From Terriglobus roseus DSM 18391 (GTDB lineage: Bacteria; Acidobacteriota; Terriglobia; Terriglobales; Acidobacteriaceae): a stretch of 64,000 nt of DNA. The notes beneath the pieces were generated by a model. It was not told where the DNA came from, did not search any database, and saw nothing but the letters and a program-made list of their open reading frames with translations. The position numbers were made by a program, and so were the translations under genes. The stretch is taken from positions 1,302,001 to 1,366,000 of the forward strand of contig NC_018014.1 in assembly GCF_000265425.1 (NCBI RefSeq), read 5' to 3'. Shown here one piece after another: positions 44,901 to 53,343 of the stretch (positions are counted from its first letter, which is position 1; each line of letters starts with the position of its first letter).

Positions 44901-45474
44901 CGATTATGGTGCATGCGGTTTCGACGTGCGTCATATCGCCAACATCACCTTTGTTACCGAGAGCAAGTTCACCAGCCTGCACGGTATTACCGGCGCCCTC
45001 GTAAACGGATGGCAGATTGCTCCGTTAATCCGTATGACCAGCGGTTTGCCGATCAATGTCACCACGGGGTCGGACGTTTCGCTGACTGCCCAGGGTCAGG
45101 ATCGCCCTAACCTTGTGGTGGGTGTTCCCCTTCGCACAAACGTGAAGGTGACCAGTCTTGCTGCGGGAGGTAACCGTTTCTTCTTCAACAAGGCAGCGTT
45201 CACCGCAGCTCCGACCGGTACGTTCGGGAACCTGCCACGTAACTTTCTCCGGACTCCGGGGCAATACAACGTGGACGTCTCCGTCAGTCGTAACTTCAGT
45301 GTGTATGAGCAGTTAAAGTTCCAGATCCGTCTGGAGAGCTTCAACGTTCTTAACCACCCAAACTTTACGCAGACTGGCTTCACGACCTCGAATCCCAGCA
45401 GTTCCACCTTCGGTTTTGCGAATGCAGCCGGCGACCCACGCATCTTCCAGGCGGCTGGTCGTTTCACCTTCTAA
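41989..45474 (+). CDS. Oar-like TonB-dependent receptor
   Basis: 1161 residues with GGAG upstream of the ATG. A long basic leader ends in a signal peptide cut after LLHAQ. The carboxypeptidase-regulatory-like domain (SVQGTVKDPTGAGIPNATVV), a plug with INELPLNGRQATQLVLVTGG and NNYVLDGGYH, and a barrel ending AAGRFTF complete the protein. It is followed by a long hairpin and then a Gfo/Idh/MocA oxidoreductase and a DUF6807-type gene, so it may import the sugar these process. Ligand unknown. Confidence 0.9.
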   Translation: MKANAITPGSWLRRRMRTYACVAAFPIMPLAAAAVLLSPALLHAQAAGTASVQGTVKDPTGAGIPNATVVFVSTETGARREVKTAASGDYSVPNVPVGAYTLSVAAPGFSGFKQSGTLEVGNNATVDAPLTIGSETQVVEVQTGAVALETETVNYKQVVDQQRINELPLNGRQATQLVLVTGGAVTAPSGDMVGSKNYASSTVIAVAGGQGNYNNYVLDGGYHTDNFTNVNLPYPFPDALREFSVESNSLPARNGLHPGALVNAVTVSGSNKWHGSVFEFIRNNVINATNFFSVNTTTGAPIRDTLKRNQFGGTFGGHLIKDKLFFFGGYQGTRNKQVGNATNYCLPTPAELAGDFSQMGGACAKNAADGSNLVNPSNGARINTTAGTAGYRRVDPATYSAQSLAFVKYLPLAQADQYGLASVALPANNKEDQYIGRVDWNISQRHTFYTRYYITNYNAPSYYSPTNILLTTTAGNDERVQTATIGDIFNISPNMVNTFHATWARRRNNRGPTAGGINATTLGVNVYAYVPVDFRLSVTNGPSAGCGTCSPGFFNSNSEDFADDIDYQHGKHSFAFGAEYIRAADNTNAGYLQNGQYTFNGQLSGVNNRNVGEGMIDFLTGRMQSFGQSRSQQTSFRENIFSGYAQDTWHATSIMTITYGLRYEPMLFQADRFGRGSTFDQAAFNSNTHSVIYPNAPAGTLYPGDPGVPKNLTNNRLNNVSPRVGIAINPHPTTVFRAGGAVMYDSPALYLNQRQITNAPFTNEIGITGNLSFANPYNGYAGGSPFPGVFPPDKTSVFPTQSAYVIMKRDARTPAIYQWTASLQQELGKGWTFSANYLGNRNIHQYMGVYPNRATYIPGNSTGAAGSCGGLTGANLPAAGSACSTTASANANARTPLSLANPAQGVYYTPTFTVIDDHGYSNYNGGIFTVQHRRGNFNFLANYTWSKCLDLVDNQGDIAQSFLQNTANPRGDYGACGFDVRHIANITFVTESKFTSLHGITGALVNGWQIAPLIRMTSGLPINVTTGSDVSLTAQGQDRPNLVVGVPLRTNVKVTSLAAGGNRFFFNKAAFTAAPTGTFGNLPRNFLRTPGQYNVDVSVSRNFSVYEQLKFQIRLESFNVLNHPNFTQTGFTTSNPSSSTFGFANAAGDPRIFQAAGRFTF

Positions 45475-45485
45475 CCTCACATGAG

Positions 45486-45517
45486 ACGACGGCGCGGGCC
45501 CAGGCCCGCGCCGTCGT
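45486..45517 (+). terminator. Long GC-rich hairpin after the receptor
   Basis: Arms of 15 bases (45486-45500 and 45503-45517), perfectly complementary and almost wholly G and C, 12 bases after the receptor stop. The T-run is poor (TTGT), so it may be a weak terminator, a transcript-stabilising hairpin or an attenuator separating the receptor from the oxidoreductase. Confidence 0.65.
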
Positions 45518-45606
45518 TGTCCGCACATAGAAATACTTCGTCCCCGTAATCTAAAAGCCAAGCAGGGATTGACTATCCTCCTGCTGATTGAATCTGGAGC
45601 TAGAAC

Positions 45607-46953
45607 ATGAGTGAAACAACCCGCCGCGGCTTTATCAAGCAGGCCGGTATCGTTGCTGCCGCCGCCACTGTCTGGGATGCGAAAAGCTACGCCGCGATTG
45701 TTGGTGCGAATGACCGTGTGCGTACCGCCGTGATTGGAGCGGGCGATCGCATGCGCTCGGCGCTCATCCCTTCGTTTCTGCAGCACTCGAAAGAGATGAA
45801 CTTCGAGTTTGTCGCGGTCTCTGACATCTGGAACAAGCGTCGGGATGAAGGCGCTGCGTTCGTCAGCAAAAAGATGGGCGGCGGCAAGGTCGACGCGGTG
45901 CGGAACAATGACGAACTCTATGCACGTAAAGATGTCGATGCAGTCCTGATCGCGACTGCCGACTTCCAGCACGCGATGCACGGCGTGGAAGCGGTGAATC
46001 ATGGCCGCGATGCGTATGTTGAGAAGCCAATGGCGCACACCATGGGCGATGCTCGCGCAATCCGCGACGCCGTTCACAAGTCCGGCAAGATTGTGCAGAT
46101 CGGTACGCAGCGCCGCTCCACACCGTCTTACCAACGCGCCTTCGATTACATTCGGTCCGGTGAGTTCGGCGACATCGTGAATGTCGAGATGACGTGGAAC
46201 GTAAATCAGCCTGGCCGCTGGCGCCGCCCGGATGTTGTGCCGCTTCTGAAGGAAGCGGATACGGACTGGAAGCGCTATCTGGGCAACCACCCGTACCAGC
46301 CCTTTGACGCTCGCAAGTATCTTGAGTTTCGCCTCTTCTGGCCGTTCTCCTCTGGCATTCCGGATCAGTGGCTCGTCCACCAGATCGACACGGTGCACTG
46401 GTTCACCGGATATCCGCGGCCGCGCTCGGTCGTTGCAAACGGCGGCATCTATGCCTGGCATGATGGCCGTAGTAATTGGGATACGCTCACCGCCGTCTTT
46501 GACTATGGCCCGCTCGATGACATGAGCAAGGGCTTCCAGGTGATCTATTCGTCGCGGCAGACCAATGAGGCTGGCGGCGTGAAGGAGATCTATCGTTCCG
46601 TTGGCGGCTCGCTCGACATGGACAAGCAGATCGTCACGAACGAGGGTGGTCTGACTGCCAAGTACGCTGCCGAGATGAAGATGCAGCCGCGGCAGTTGAA
46701 GACGTTTTCACTTGGTGATGTTGAGAAGGTCTCGAACGATGCCAATACTGGCGCCGATCCCCAGACGAGCGCGAACATGCGCAACTGGATGGAGTGCGTC
46801 CGTAACCGCAAGACACCGAATGCGAGTGTGGACGCGGGTTATAGCCACTCGGTAGCCCTCTGCATGTGCATTGCTGCGATGCAGACCGGTGCCAAGGTGA
46901 CGTTCGACGACAAGGCGCAGCAGGTCGTCGCTGGAGGCAAGCTTGTCGGGTAA
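45607..46953 (+). CDS. Gfo/Idh/MocA-family oxidoreductase, twin-arginine exported
   Basis: 448 residues. A twin-arginine leader (TTRRGFIKQAGIVAAAAT) shows export of a folded, cofactor-loaded protein. The NAD(P)-binding Rossmann domain has VRTAVIGAGDRMRS and the family motif EKPMAH. The C-terminal domain includes WLVHQIDTVHWFTGYPRPRS with the probable catalytic His. Such enzymes oxidise or reduce sugars or inositols, or act as glycosidases by a redox mechanism. The downstream gene overlaps it by 11 bases and is probably functionally linked. Confidence 0.88.
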   Translation: MSETTRRGFIKQAGIVAAAATVWDAKSYAAIVGANDRVRTAVIGAGDRMRSALIPSFLQHSKEMNFEFVAVSDIWNKRRDEGAAFVSKKMGGGKVDAVRNNDELYARKDVDAVLIATADFQHAMHGVEAVNHGRDAYVEKPMAHTMGDARAIRDAVHKSGKIVQIGTQRRSTPSYQRAFDYIRSGEFGDIVNVEMTWNVNQPGRWRRPDVVPLLKEADTDWKRYLGNHPYQPFDARKYLEFRLFWPFSSGIPDQWLVHQIDTVHWFTGYPRPRSVVANGGIYAWHDGRSNWDTLTAVFDYGPLDDMSKGFQVIYSSRQTNEAGGVKEIYRSVGGSLDMDKQIVTNEGGLTAKYAAEMKMQPRQLKTFSLGDVEKVSNDANTGADPQTSANMRNWMECVRNRKTPNASVDAGYSHSVALCMCIAAMQTGAKVTFDDKAQQVVAGGKLVG

Positions 46954-47977
46954 GCGAATCGCTCTTTCTGCGGTTGCCGTGGGCGCACTGGCGCTCGCGG
47001 CACACGCGCAGGTTACGGTGACACCGCATGAGGCAGACCACCGCATCGATGTCACGGTCGATGGTCACCCCTTCACCAGCTACATGTGGCCGACGAGCCT
47101 CGATAAGCCAGTGCTCTATCCGCTGGTTGCGCCGGATGGCACCACGGTCACTCGCGGCTTTCCTTTGGAGCCGCGGCCAGGGGAGCGTGTCGACCATCCG
47201 CATCACGCGGGCGTCTGGTTCAACTATGGCAACGTGAATGGCTTCGACTTCTGGAATAATTCCAGTGCGATTCCTGCGGCCCAGAAGCCGAAGATGGGCT
47301 CTATCCACCACACACGGATCGTCTCAACGAAATCCGGTAAGCAAGAGGGCGAGATCGTAACGGAGTCAATCTGGACCGACGGAACCGGGACGGATCAGCT
47401 CAAAGAACTGACCCGCTACGTCTTTCGCGCAGAGAATGGCACGCGGACCATCGATCGTATCGCCACACTGACCGCGCTGAAGCCCGTGACCTTTAAGGAT
47501 GACAAAGAAGGTCTGCTCGGGATGCGCGTGGCACACTTCCTGGAGTCACCGACGGAGAAGGGCGGCACATTCAATGATGCGTCCGGCCGTCCGACGAAGG
47601 TTGAGACTGCAGACACCAGCGGAGCAACGGGCGTCTACCGTACCTCCGCGGGTATCAGCGGCGACAAGGTTTGGAGCACACGCGGTGCTTGGTGTGCGCT
47701 CACCGGGACAAGTCCCGAAGGCAAGACAGAGACGGTCGTGATCCTCGATAACCCGGTCAATCCTGGATTTCCGACGTACTGGCATGCCCGCGGCTACGGT
47801 TTGTTCGCCGCGAATCCGTTGGGCGACCATGTCTTCGACCCAAAGGCACCCGAGCACAACTTCACCATTGCGCAGGGACAGTCCGCAACGTTTCGCTACC
47901 GCATCCTGCTGCATTCCAGCGCGATGACTCCGCAGCAGCTTGATGCGGCGGAAGCAGCGTTCGCGAAGGTAAAGTAA
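46943..47977 (+). CDS. Secreted DUF6807 (PmoA-like) protein
   Basis: 344 residues. The TTG at 46943 is accepted because GGAGG lies 6 bases upstream inside the previous gene and the product begins with a good signal peptide (ALSAVAVGALALAAHAQ). Motifs DHPHHAGVWFNYGNVNGFDFW and MGSIHHTRIV are characteristic of the PmoA/DUF6807 family, a fold related to sugar-handling proteins and commonly next to Gfo/Idh/MocA oxidoreductases, as here. No reaction is established for the family, so a role in modifying a sugar is inference from context. Confidence 0.82.
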   Translation: MSGKRIALSAVAVGALALAAHAQVTVTPHEADHRIDVTVDGHPFTSYMWPTSLDKPVLYPLVAPDGTTVTRGFPLEPRPGERVDHPHHAGVWFNYGNVNGFDFWNNSSAIPAAQKPKMGSIHHTRIVSTKSGKQEGEIVTESIWTDGTGTDQLKELTRYVFRAENGTRTIDRIATLTALKPVTFKDDKEGLLGMRVAHFLESPTEKGGTFNDASGRPTKVETADTSGATGVYRTSAGISGDKVWSTRGAWCALTGTSPEGKTETVVILDNPVNPGFPTYWHARGYGLFAANPLGDHVFDPKAPEHNFTIAQGQSATFRYRILLHSSAMTPQQLDAAEAAFAKVK

Positions 47978-48009
47978 GGGCAAGGATCTTTCACCAGATA
48001 TCCCCACAG

Positions 48010-48049
48010 AAGCGATTGTCATGAACAGGCAATCGCTTCGAATCTTTTG
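48010..48049 (+). terminator. Terminator after the DUF6807 gene
   Basis: Stem GAAGCGATTG (48010-48019) / CAATCGCTTC (48031-48040), 10 bp, then GAATCTTTT. It separates the oxidoreductase pair from the dehydrogenase gene. Confidence 0.75.
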
Positions 48050-48100
48050 CGCAGAGGTTTGAAGCTCAGTATGGGAAACAGGAAGTAGTTCCGCACGTCG

Positions 48101-49699
48101 TTGCTCAGGGTCGCGGTAGTAGGATGTGTCGCTTCGGTTGCCGGCGCGCAACAGGCTGCACCAGCGATCACCCTGCAGGTGCGCGACTACCTGACACTTC
48201 CATCGGCGGAGAAGCTTGATCCTACGACGCAGCAGCAGGGAGAGATCTCTCGCGTGAACTTTCTGCGGGAGGAGCCGGGGCCGGACCGGGGACGCGTGTT
48301 CCTGAGCAATCTGAACGGGCCGCTATACATCCTGGACAAGAAGACCAAGGAATTGACGACGTATCTTGACTTCAATGGCCGCGATGGTCGGAAGGGCATC
48401 TTCCATCGCCTGAACTTTGCGACCGGCTACCAGAGTGGTTTGATCACGGTTCAGTTCGACCCGGACTACCGGCACAACGGCAAGTTCTACACCATTCACA
48501 TGGAAGACCCGAAGGTTACTGCGTCTGCCGTGCCGGACAATGCAAGCGTTCCGCGGTTGAACGTCACTGGCTATGAGACGACGGCGCCTGTGCGTACCTC
48601 GGGGCCAGCAGAGCGTGAGTGCGTGCTGATTGAGTGGACGGATACCAATACGGCTGACAAGACATTTCAGGGCACGGCGCGCGAGGTTTTGCGCATACCT
48701 TATCTCGGCCACATCCACCCGATGGGCGATATCACCTTCGACCCCACGGCGCGCAAGGGCAGTCCAGAGTGGCACGTGATGTACGTGTCGAGCGGTGATG
48801 GTGGTTCGGGCGAGACCCTGAAGCCCATTACGCGGAACAACCCGCAGCGGCTGGACACGATGGTGGGCAAGATCCTGCGGATCATCCCGGATTTGTCGGA
48901 ACATACCAAGACAAGCAAGGTAAGTCCGAATGGGCGGTACCGCATTCCGGATGACAATCCTTTTGTGAATACCGCTGGCGCCTATGGTGAGATCTGGGCA
49001 TACGGCCTGCGCAATCCGCACCGGTTGACCTGGTATGTCGACCCGCATGGAAAGAAGCCGTACCTGATCGTCAACGTGATCGGTCTGGCTACGTGGGAGA
49101 CGGTCGACATCATCCACAAGGGCGCAAACTACGGCTACTCCGAGCGTGAGGGAAATGAACACCTGAAGGCGAACAACCGGACGGAGGCTCTGCCCGCGGA
49201 TGACCGTATCCCGGTGCGCATTGGTGACGAGCCAGGGACGGAGATGGTCAAGCCGACGTATCCTGTGCTGCTTTACCCGCACAAGGACGGTGGCGGCGAT
49301 GCGATCTCCAGCGGCTTCGTCTATGAGGGTAAGATCGCTGCGCTCAAGGACAAGTTCCTCTTCGGCGACATCACCACCGGGCGCATCTGGTGGGCGGACA
49401 TCCACGAGATGATCGCGGCGGACGACGGTAATCCTGCCACCATGGCGACGATGCATCCGGTGCAGATCGAATACACTGACCCGCAGGGCAAGACGGAGAC
49501 CTATCCGAACCTTGCGCCGATCGTGACGGCTGCCTATCACGCGCGCGGTGGCGTCGCGCCATATATGCCCGGCTATGGAACGCCCGTAGGCAAGGGACGA
49601 GCGGACATTCGCCTGGTGATGGACAATGCGCAGAACATCTACATCATCAGCAAGAGCGACGGCATGCTGCGCACCGTGACGGGTGTAACGGCGAAGTGA
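48101..49699 (+). CDS. PQQ-type soluble sugar dehydrogenase (GSDH-like), odd start
   Basis: 532 residues from a TTG at 48101. The six-bladed propeller features of glucose/sorbosone dehydrogenases are present: RVFLSNLNGPLYILDKKT, LLTVQFDPDY-like LITVQFDPDYRHNGKFYTIH, LGHIHPMGDITFDP, GDGGSGE, and EIWAYGLRNPHRLTW with its conserved Arg. These bind PQQ and Ca and oxidise sugars in the periplasm. The signal peptide starts awkwardly: an in-frame ATG at 48071 would give a fuller leader, but TAG at 48086-48088 interrupts it after five codons. The TTG start still yields a short leader (MLRVAVVGCVASVAGAQ). Convergent with the mannosidase gene, one base between the stops. Confidence 0.8.
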   Translation: MLRVAVVGCVASVAGAQQAAPAITLQVRDYLTLPSAEKLDPTTQQQGEISRVNFLREEPGPDRGRVFLSNLNGPLYILDKKTKELTTYLDFNGRDGRKGIFHRLNFATGYQSGLITVQFDPDYRHNGKFYTIHMEDPKVTASAVPDNASVPRLNVTGYETTAPVRTSGPAERECVLIEWTDTNTADKTFQGTAREVLRIPYLGHIHPMGDITFDPTARKGSPEWHVMYVSSGDGGSGETLKPITRNNPQRLDTMVGKILRIIPDLSEHTKTSKVSPNGRYRIPDDNPFVNTAGAYGEIWAYGLRNPHRLTWYVDPHGKKPYLIVNVIGLATWETVDIIHKGANYGYSEREGNEHLKANNRTEALPADDRIPVRIGDEPGTEMVKPTYPVLLYPHKDGGGDAISSGFVYEGKIAALKDKFLFGDITTGRIWWADIHEMIAADDGNPATMATMHPVQIEYTDPQGKTETYPNLAPIVTAAYHARGGVAPYMPGYGTPVGKGRADIRLVMDNAQNIYIISKSDGMLRTVTGVTAK

Positions 49700-49700
49700 A

Positions 49701-51926
49701 CTATTCCACCGCAGTGGGGCGATAGCTGCTGCCCCATTGCGATGGATGTGCGCCCATGACGAAGCGAAGCGTGCCGCCAGCCTGAATCTGCTCCCATGTA
49801 AGGACCGGCTTATCCAGAGGCTTCTCGTTAAGAGAGGCCGACTGGATATACACGTTGGTCTTTGAGTTGTTCTGAGCTGTGACGGTGAAGGTCTTGCCGT
49901 TGGCCAGCTTCAGGCTCATGCGCGGATAGATTGGCGAGCCAATCATGTATTCGCCGCTGGCCGGGTTTACGGGATAGAAGCCGAACGACGTGAAGAGCAG
50001 CCATGCGGACATCTGCCCACAATCGTCATCGCCATCCAGTCCGCCGGGGCCGCTGCCGTATTCTTTCGCAGCAATCTCACGCACCCGGGCTTGTGTCTTC
50101 CATGGTTGTCCTGCGAAGTCGTACAGGTAGCCGTAGTGGTGGCTGGGCTCGTTCTTGTGGACGTTGTGACCTTCAGCGAAGTGCTTGTCCAGTTGTGCTG
50201 CGTACTTGTCTGCGCCGCCGATCAGCTGCATCAGGCCTGCCTGGTCGTGGAACATGCTGTAGGTGTAGACCCACGCATCACCCTCTGTCCAGCCGGAGAC
50301 GGCGCGGTTCTCGTTCGTGTCGTCGGTGCCACCAATGGGAGCCCACTTGCCATCGCTGGTACGGCCGTTCATCAGCGAGAGCTTCGAGTTGAAGAGGTTG
50401 CGACCGTTCAGTGAGCGATGCAGGAAGAATTTGTAATCGTCCGTTCTGCCGAGCGCCTGCGCTACCTGCGCCACACACCAGTCGTCGTAGCTGTCCTCCA
50501 GCGTGCGGCTGGCAGCTTCATCGGTCTTGTCCGTCGGAATGTATCCGAGGCTCTTGTAGTAGGTGAGGCCGGCGCGCGCCTCGTAGGGCGTGTGCTCCTC
50601 ACGGTCCAGCCAGCGGCGCGTGGTGTCGCCGTCGGGTGGGGACATCGCGTCTTTGTAGACGGCCTTCCATGCCAGTTCACGGTCGAAGCCATGAAAGCCT
50701 TTGCGGATGGCTTCTGCGACGAGCGAATCCGCGTGCGTGCCGATCATGATGTTGGTGTAGCCGGGGTTCGGCCACTTCGGCATCCAGCCGCCTTCTTTAA
50801 AGTTCTGAAGTAGAGCGGTGATCATGCCGTCGACGCGTTCGGGGGCCATCAGCGTGATCAGGCTGTTCTCGGCTCGGAAGGTATCCCAGATGGAGTAGGC
50901 CGTGTAGCTCTCGCCGGTGTGCATCGTGTCGTCGAAGGCGCTGTAGTAGCGGCCGTACTCCGAGAACTCACGCGGATAAAGCATCGCGTGATAGAGCGCG
51001 GTGTAGAGCTTCGCCTTCTCACTGTTGCTCGCGCTTACCTGCAGGCGTTGCAGTTTGTCATTCCACTGAGCGCGGAGTTTACGCTGCGCTGCGGTGAAGT
51101 CCCACGTTGGGATTTCGTGCTGCAGGTTCTCGCGCGCCTGATCGATGCTGAGAAACGAGGTACCGACGCGCATCTCGACGTCTGCACCGGGAGTGAACTC
51201 GACGTAGGCGCCACGGTAGGCGTTGGCATCGTTCATGCCGTAGGTGTTGCCGGCTCGCGGCAGCTCACGGAACTGCACGACGAAGTATCCCTTGAAGGAC
51301 GGTAACGCTGCTGCGCCTTTGTCCGGACCCAGGTGCGCATCCATGCGGTGCGGGTTGTAGCCGGTGATCTCACGCCGCTTCAGGTCGACATTGGCAAAGC
51401 CGTTGATGCCGGGGCGTGAGGCTTCGACGAGGATGCGTGCATCGCCCGTCTTCGGAAAGCGGTAACGCATGAGTGCTGCGCGGTCGCTGCCCGTCATCTC
51501 CGCACGCAGGCCATCGGCGAGCGTTACGGCGTAGTAGTCGGGACGAGCGGTCTCGTCTTCATGGCGGAAGGCGACGGCGCGATCTTCCGGCTTCGTGCGC
51601 AGGGCGCCAGACTGCGGGACGATGGTGACATAACCGTAATCGCCCATCCAGATGGCGGGCTGGTGTGTGCCGATGAAGCCGCTGATGATCTTGTCGTCGT
51701 AGTTGTACGACGTGATGCTGATCTTGTTCTGGCGCGTCTGCGCAACCCAGCTCGTCATGCCGAAGGGCGCCGTGACGAAGGGCATGGTGCCGCCATACCC
51801 GATAGAACTCTTTTGGGTGCCAACGAGAGGGTTCACGTACGAGACGGCATCGCGTGGTGGCGCAGCGGCAGCGACAACGTTACGCGCGCCAAGCGTGAGC
51901 AGCATCAGGCAGAACAACCTCTTCAT
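49701..51926 (-). CDS. Secreted GH92 alpha-mannosidase
   Basis: About 741 residues from the ATG at 51926 (a TTG codon lies just before it in frame). Signal peptide, then hallmark motifs of family GH92: YVNPLVGTQ, GGTMPFVTAPFGM, FIGTHQPAIWMGDYG, SIWDTFRAENSLITLMAPER, NRAVSGWTEGDAWVYTYSMFHD and DGDDDCGQMSAWLLFTSFGFYPVNPASGEY (given here in parts of the same conserved block). GH92 enzymes are Ca-dependent, inverting exo-alpha-mannosidases acting on N-glycans and fungal mannan. Gene length is typical. It lies downstream of the PI-PLC-like gene on the same strand, separated by a hairpin. Confidence 0.9.
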   Translation of the reverse strand: MKRLFCLMLLTLGARNVVAAAAPPRDAVSYVNPLVGTQKSSIGYGGTMPFVTAPFGMTSWVAQTRQNKISITSYNYDDKIISGFIGTHQPAIWMGDYGYVTIVPQSGALRTKPEDRAVAFRHEDETARPDYYAVTLADGLRAEMTGSDRAALMRYRFPKTGDARILVEASRPGINGFANVDLKRREITGYNPHRMDAHLGPDKGAAALPSFKGYFVVQFRELPRAGNTYGMNDANAYRGAYVEFTPGADVEMRVGTSFLSIDQARENLQHEIPTWDFTAAQRKLRAQWNDKLQRLQVSASNSEKAKLYTALYHAMLYPREFSEYGRYYSAFDDTMHTGESYTAYSIWDTFRAENSLITLMAPERVDGMITALLQNFKEGGWMPKWPNPGYTNIMIGTHADSLVAEAIRKGFHGFDRELAWKAVYKDAMSPPDGDTTRRWLDREEHTPYEARAGLTYYKSLGYIPTDKTDEAASRTLEDSYDDWCVAQVAQALGRTDDYKFFLHRSLNGRNLFNSKLSLMNGRTSDGKWAPIGGTDDTNENRAVSGWTEGDAWVYTYSMFHDQAGLMQLIGGADKYAAQLDKHFAEGHNVHKNEPSHHYGYLYDFAGQPWKTQARVREIAAKEYGSGPGGLDGDDDCGQMSAWLLFTSFGFYPVNPASGEYMIGSPIYPRMSLKLANGKTFTVTAQNNSKTNVYIQSASLNEKPLDKPVLTWEQIQAGGTLRFVMGAHPSQWGSSYRPTAVE

Positions 51927-51955
51927 CAACGGAGCGACCTCGTACTTAGAACTGC

Positions 51956-52002
51956 GCCCTGTTTCGCACCGCGTTCACTATCGTCACGGGGCGAAACAGG
52001 GC
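51956..52002. repeat. Hairpin between PI-PLC-like and GH92 genes
   Basis: Perfect 12-base inverted repeat GCCCTGTTTCGC (51956-51967) / GCGAAACAGGGC (51991-52002) with a 23-base loop. It lies between the stop of one minus-strand gene and the start of the next, so it could end or attenuate the first transcript, or be an operator. Confidence 0.55.
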
Positions 52003-52014
52003 AGCGGAACTATC

Positions 52015-53178
52015 TTACGGTTGATGCTGTGCGGATGGCTTGCCAGCGCTCTTCGCGCCGGGCTCCAACAGCTCTTCCTTGCACGTTGGCGGAGCGCTGA
52101 CAGGGTTGCAGCGGACAGGCATGCCATCAGGGAAGCCGACGGAATAGCCACTCCAGACCGATGGTTCGGAGAGCGGGTAATCCGTGCTGATCATCGTTGC
52201 GCCACTGCTCAGTGCTTCATCGCGGCGGGTGGTGTTGTTATCGCGCGCAGCCACGGTGCCTTCGTCTGTGCGTGTGCGGACGATGAATCCCTGCTTGATA
52301 ACGGAATCGATCTCTGCCTGCGTGCCGCCGTTCATCTCAACGAAGGCTGCGTCGTCTTCGGTCGGAATGGCATGCGTGAACAGTACGCGTCCCTTGAGGT
52401 TTGGGTGCCCTACAAGGTAGACGGGGCTCGCGTTGCGCTGATCCATCAGGAAGATCACCTTGCCGCGCGACTCGGCCAGCGTGGGCCAGTTGCCCGCCAT
52501 CACGGCTTCGCGCAGCGTCTTGTACGAGCCACGAACCTGGTCGGGAAGGATCATCTCCTTGTCGGAGAAGACAGAGCGGATTTCTTTGTCCAGCGCGTCG
52601 AACTCGGTTGCCGTCCATGCCGGAACATCCACGCCACCCGGCATGTTGCTCTTGCCGCTCTTGTTTTCAATCAGCAGAAAGAGTGGCACATGGTTCGGGT
52701 GCGCCTTCGACCAGTCACGGACCTGCTTCAGGCACTCTTTGAACAACGGGCACGACGAGCGCTGGTTCAGGTCCTGGACGTGGATGACCTTGATACCGGG
52801 CTTCTCCATCTCGTGCTTCGGATCGAAATACGGATCTTCGGGAAGGCCCTTATCCTTGGTCAGCTTAATGATGCTGGGGTGTGCGAAGCGACCGCCCTGC
52901 GGATCCGGGAATACGTCGATCTCAAGCTGACGCACGCCACCGTCGAGTTGACTGGCAAGCGACTTATGCGCGTACTCGAGAGAGGCGTATGACTTCGGTT
53001 TGACCGACTTCAGATACGCGGCTTCGCTGGGCGCAAAGCCCAGGTTGTAGCTGTTGTGCGATCCAATGACCTGAATCTGGTTCAGCTTCAGGGTCTTATC
53101 CTGCTTTGCTGCGTCCTGCCTGCTCTGCGCGGGTGACATTGCAGCTACTGCCATGAGTGCAATTGCGAATCGCTTCAC
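52015..53178 (-). CDS. Secreted Ca-dependent PI-PLC-like phosphodiesterase
   Basis: 387 residues with a signal peptide (ALMAVAAMSPAQ). The start of the barrel has IQVIGSHNSYNLGF (catalytic His plus metal-binding Asn) and GVRQLEIDVFPD (Glu and Asp ligands), followed by KVIHVQDLNQRSSC and LFLLIENKSG. These match the phosphatidylinositol-specific phospholipase C1-like, Ca-dependent family of secreted bacterial enzymes. Expected reaction: cleavage of the head-group phosphodiester of an inositol phospholipid. The next gene upstream is myo-inositol oxygenase, which supports an inositol-lipid substrate (inference). Confidence 0.85.
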   Translation of the reverse strand: MKRFAIALMAVAAMSPAQSRQDAAKQDKTLKLNQIQVIGSHNSYNLGFAPSEAAYLKSVKPKSYASLEYAHKSLASQLDGGVRQLEIDVFPDPQGGRFAHPSIIKLTKDKGLPEDPYFDPKHEMEKPGIKVIHVQDLNQRSSCPLFKECLKQVRDWSKAHPNHVPLFLLIENKSGKSNMPGGVDVPAWTATEFDALDKEIRSVFSDKEMILPDQVRGSYKTLREAVMAGNWPTLAESRGKVIFLMDQRNASPVYLVGHPNLKGRVLFTHAIPTEDDAAFVEMNGGTQAEIDSVIKQGFIVRTRTDEGTVAARDNNTTRRDEALSSGATMISTDYPLSEPSVWSGYSVGFPDGMPVRCNPVSAPPTCKEELLEPGAKSAGKPSAQHQP

Positions 53179-53292
53179 GAACTGTCCTTCTATTACAGAT
53201 TAAAGAGCCTGGAGTAGCCTGAGCCGCTCCTGGCGCTAGTGTGCACGGCCAAGATTAAAAGATGAGTGTGAACGGAAGGAAGCCCTGGCGCC

Positions 53293-53319
53293 AAAAAAGC
53301 CCCGAGGAGTCGGGGCTTT
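53293..53319 (-). terminator. Rho-independent terminator of the inositol oxygenase gene
   Basis: Stem AAAGCCCCGA / TCGGGGCTTT (10 bp) with loop GGAG. On the minus strand it is followed by a T-run, just past the stop at 53344. Confidence 0.88.
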
Positions 53320-53343
53320 CTGGCGTTGATGGGCTTGTCCAAG

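Noticed and set aside
51703..52992. 429-codon plus-strand frame spanning GH92 and PI-PLC-like genes
   Set aside because: It crosses two clear minus-strand genes and the hairpin between them. Composition is that of an antisense frame.
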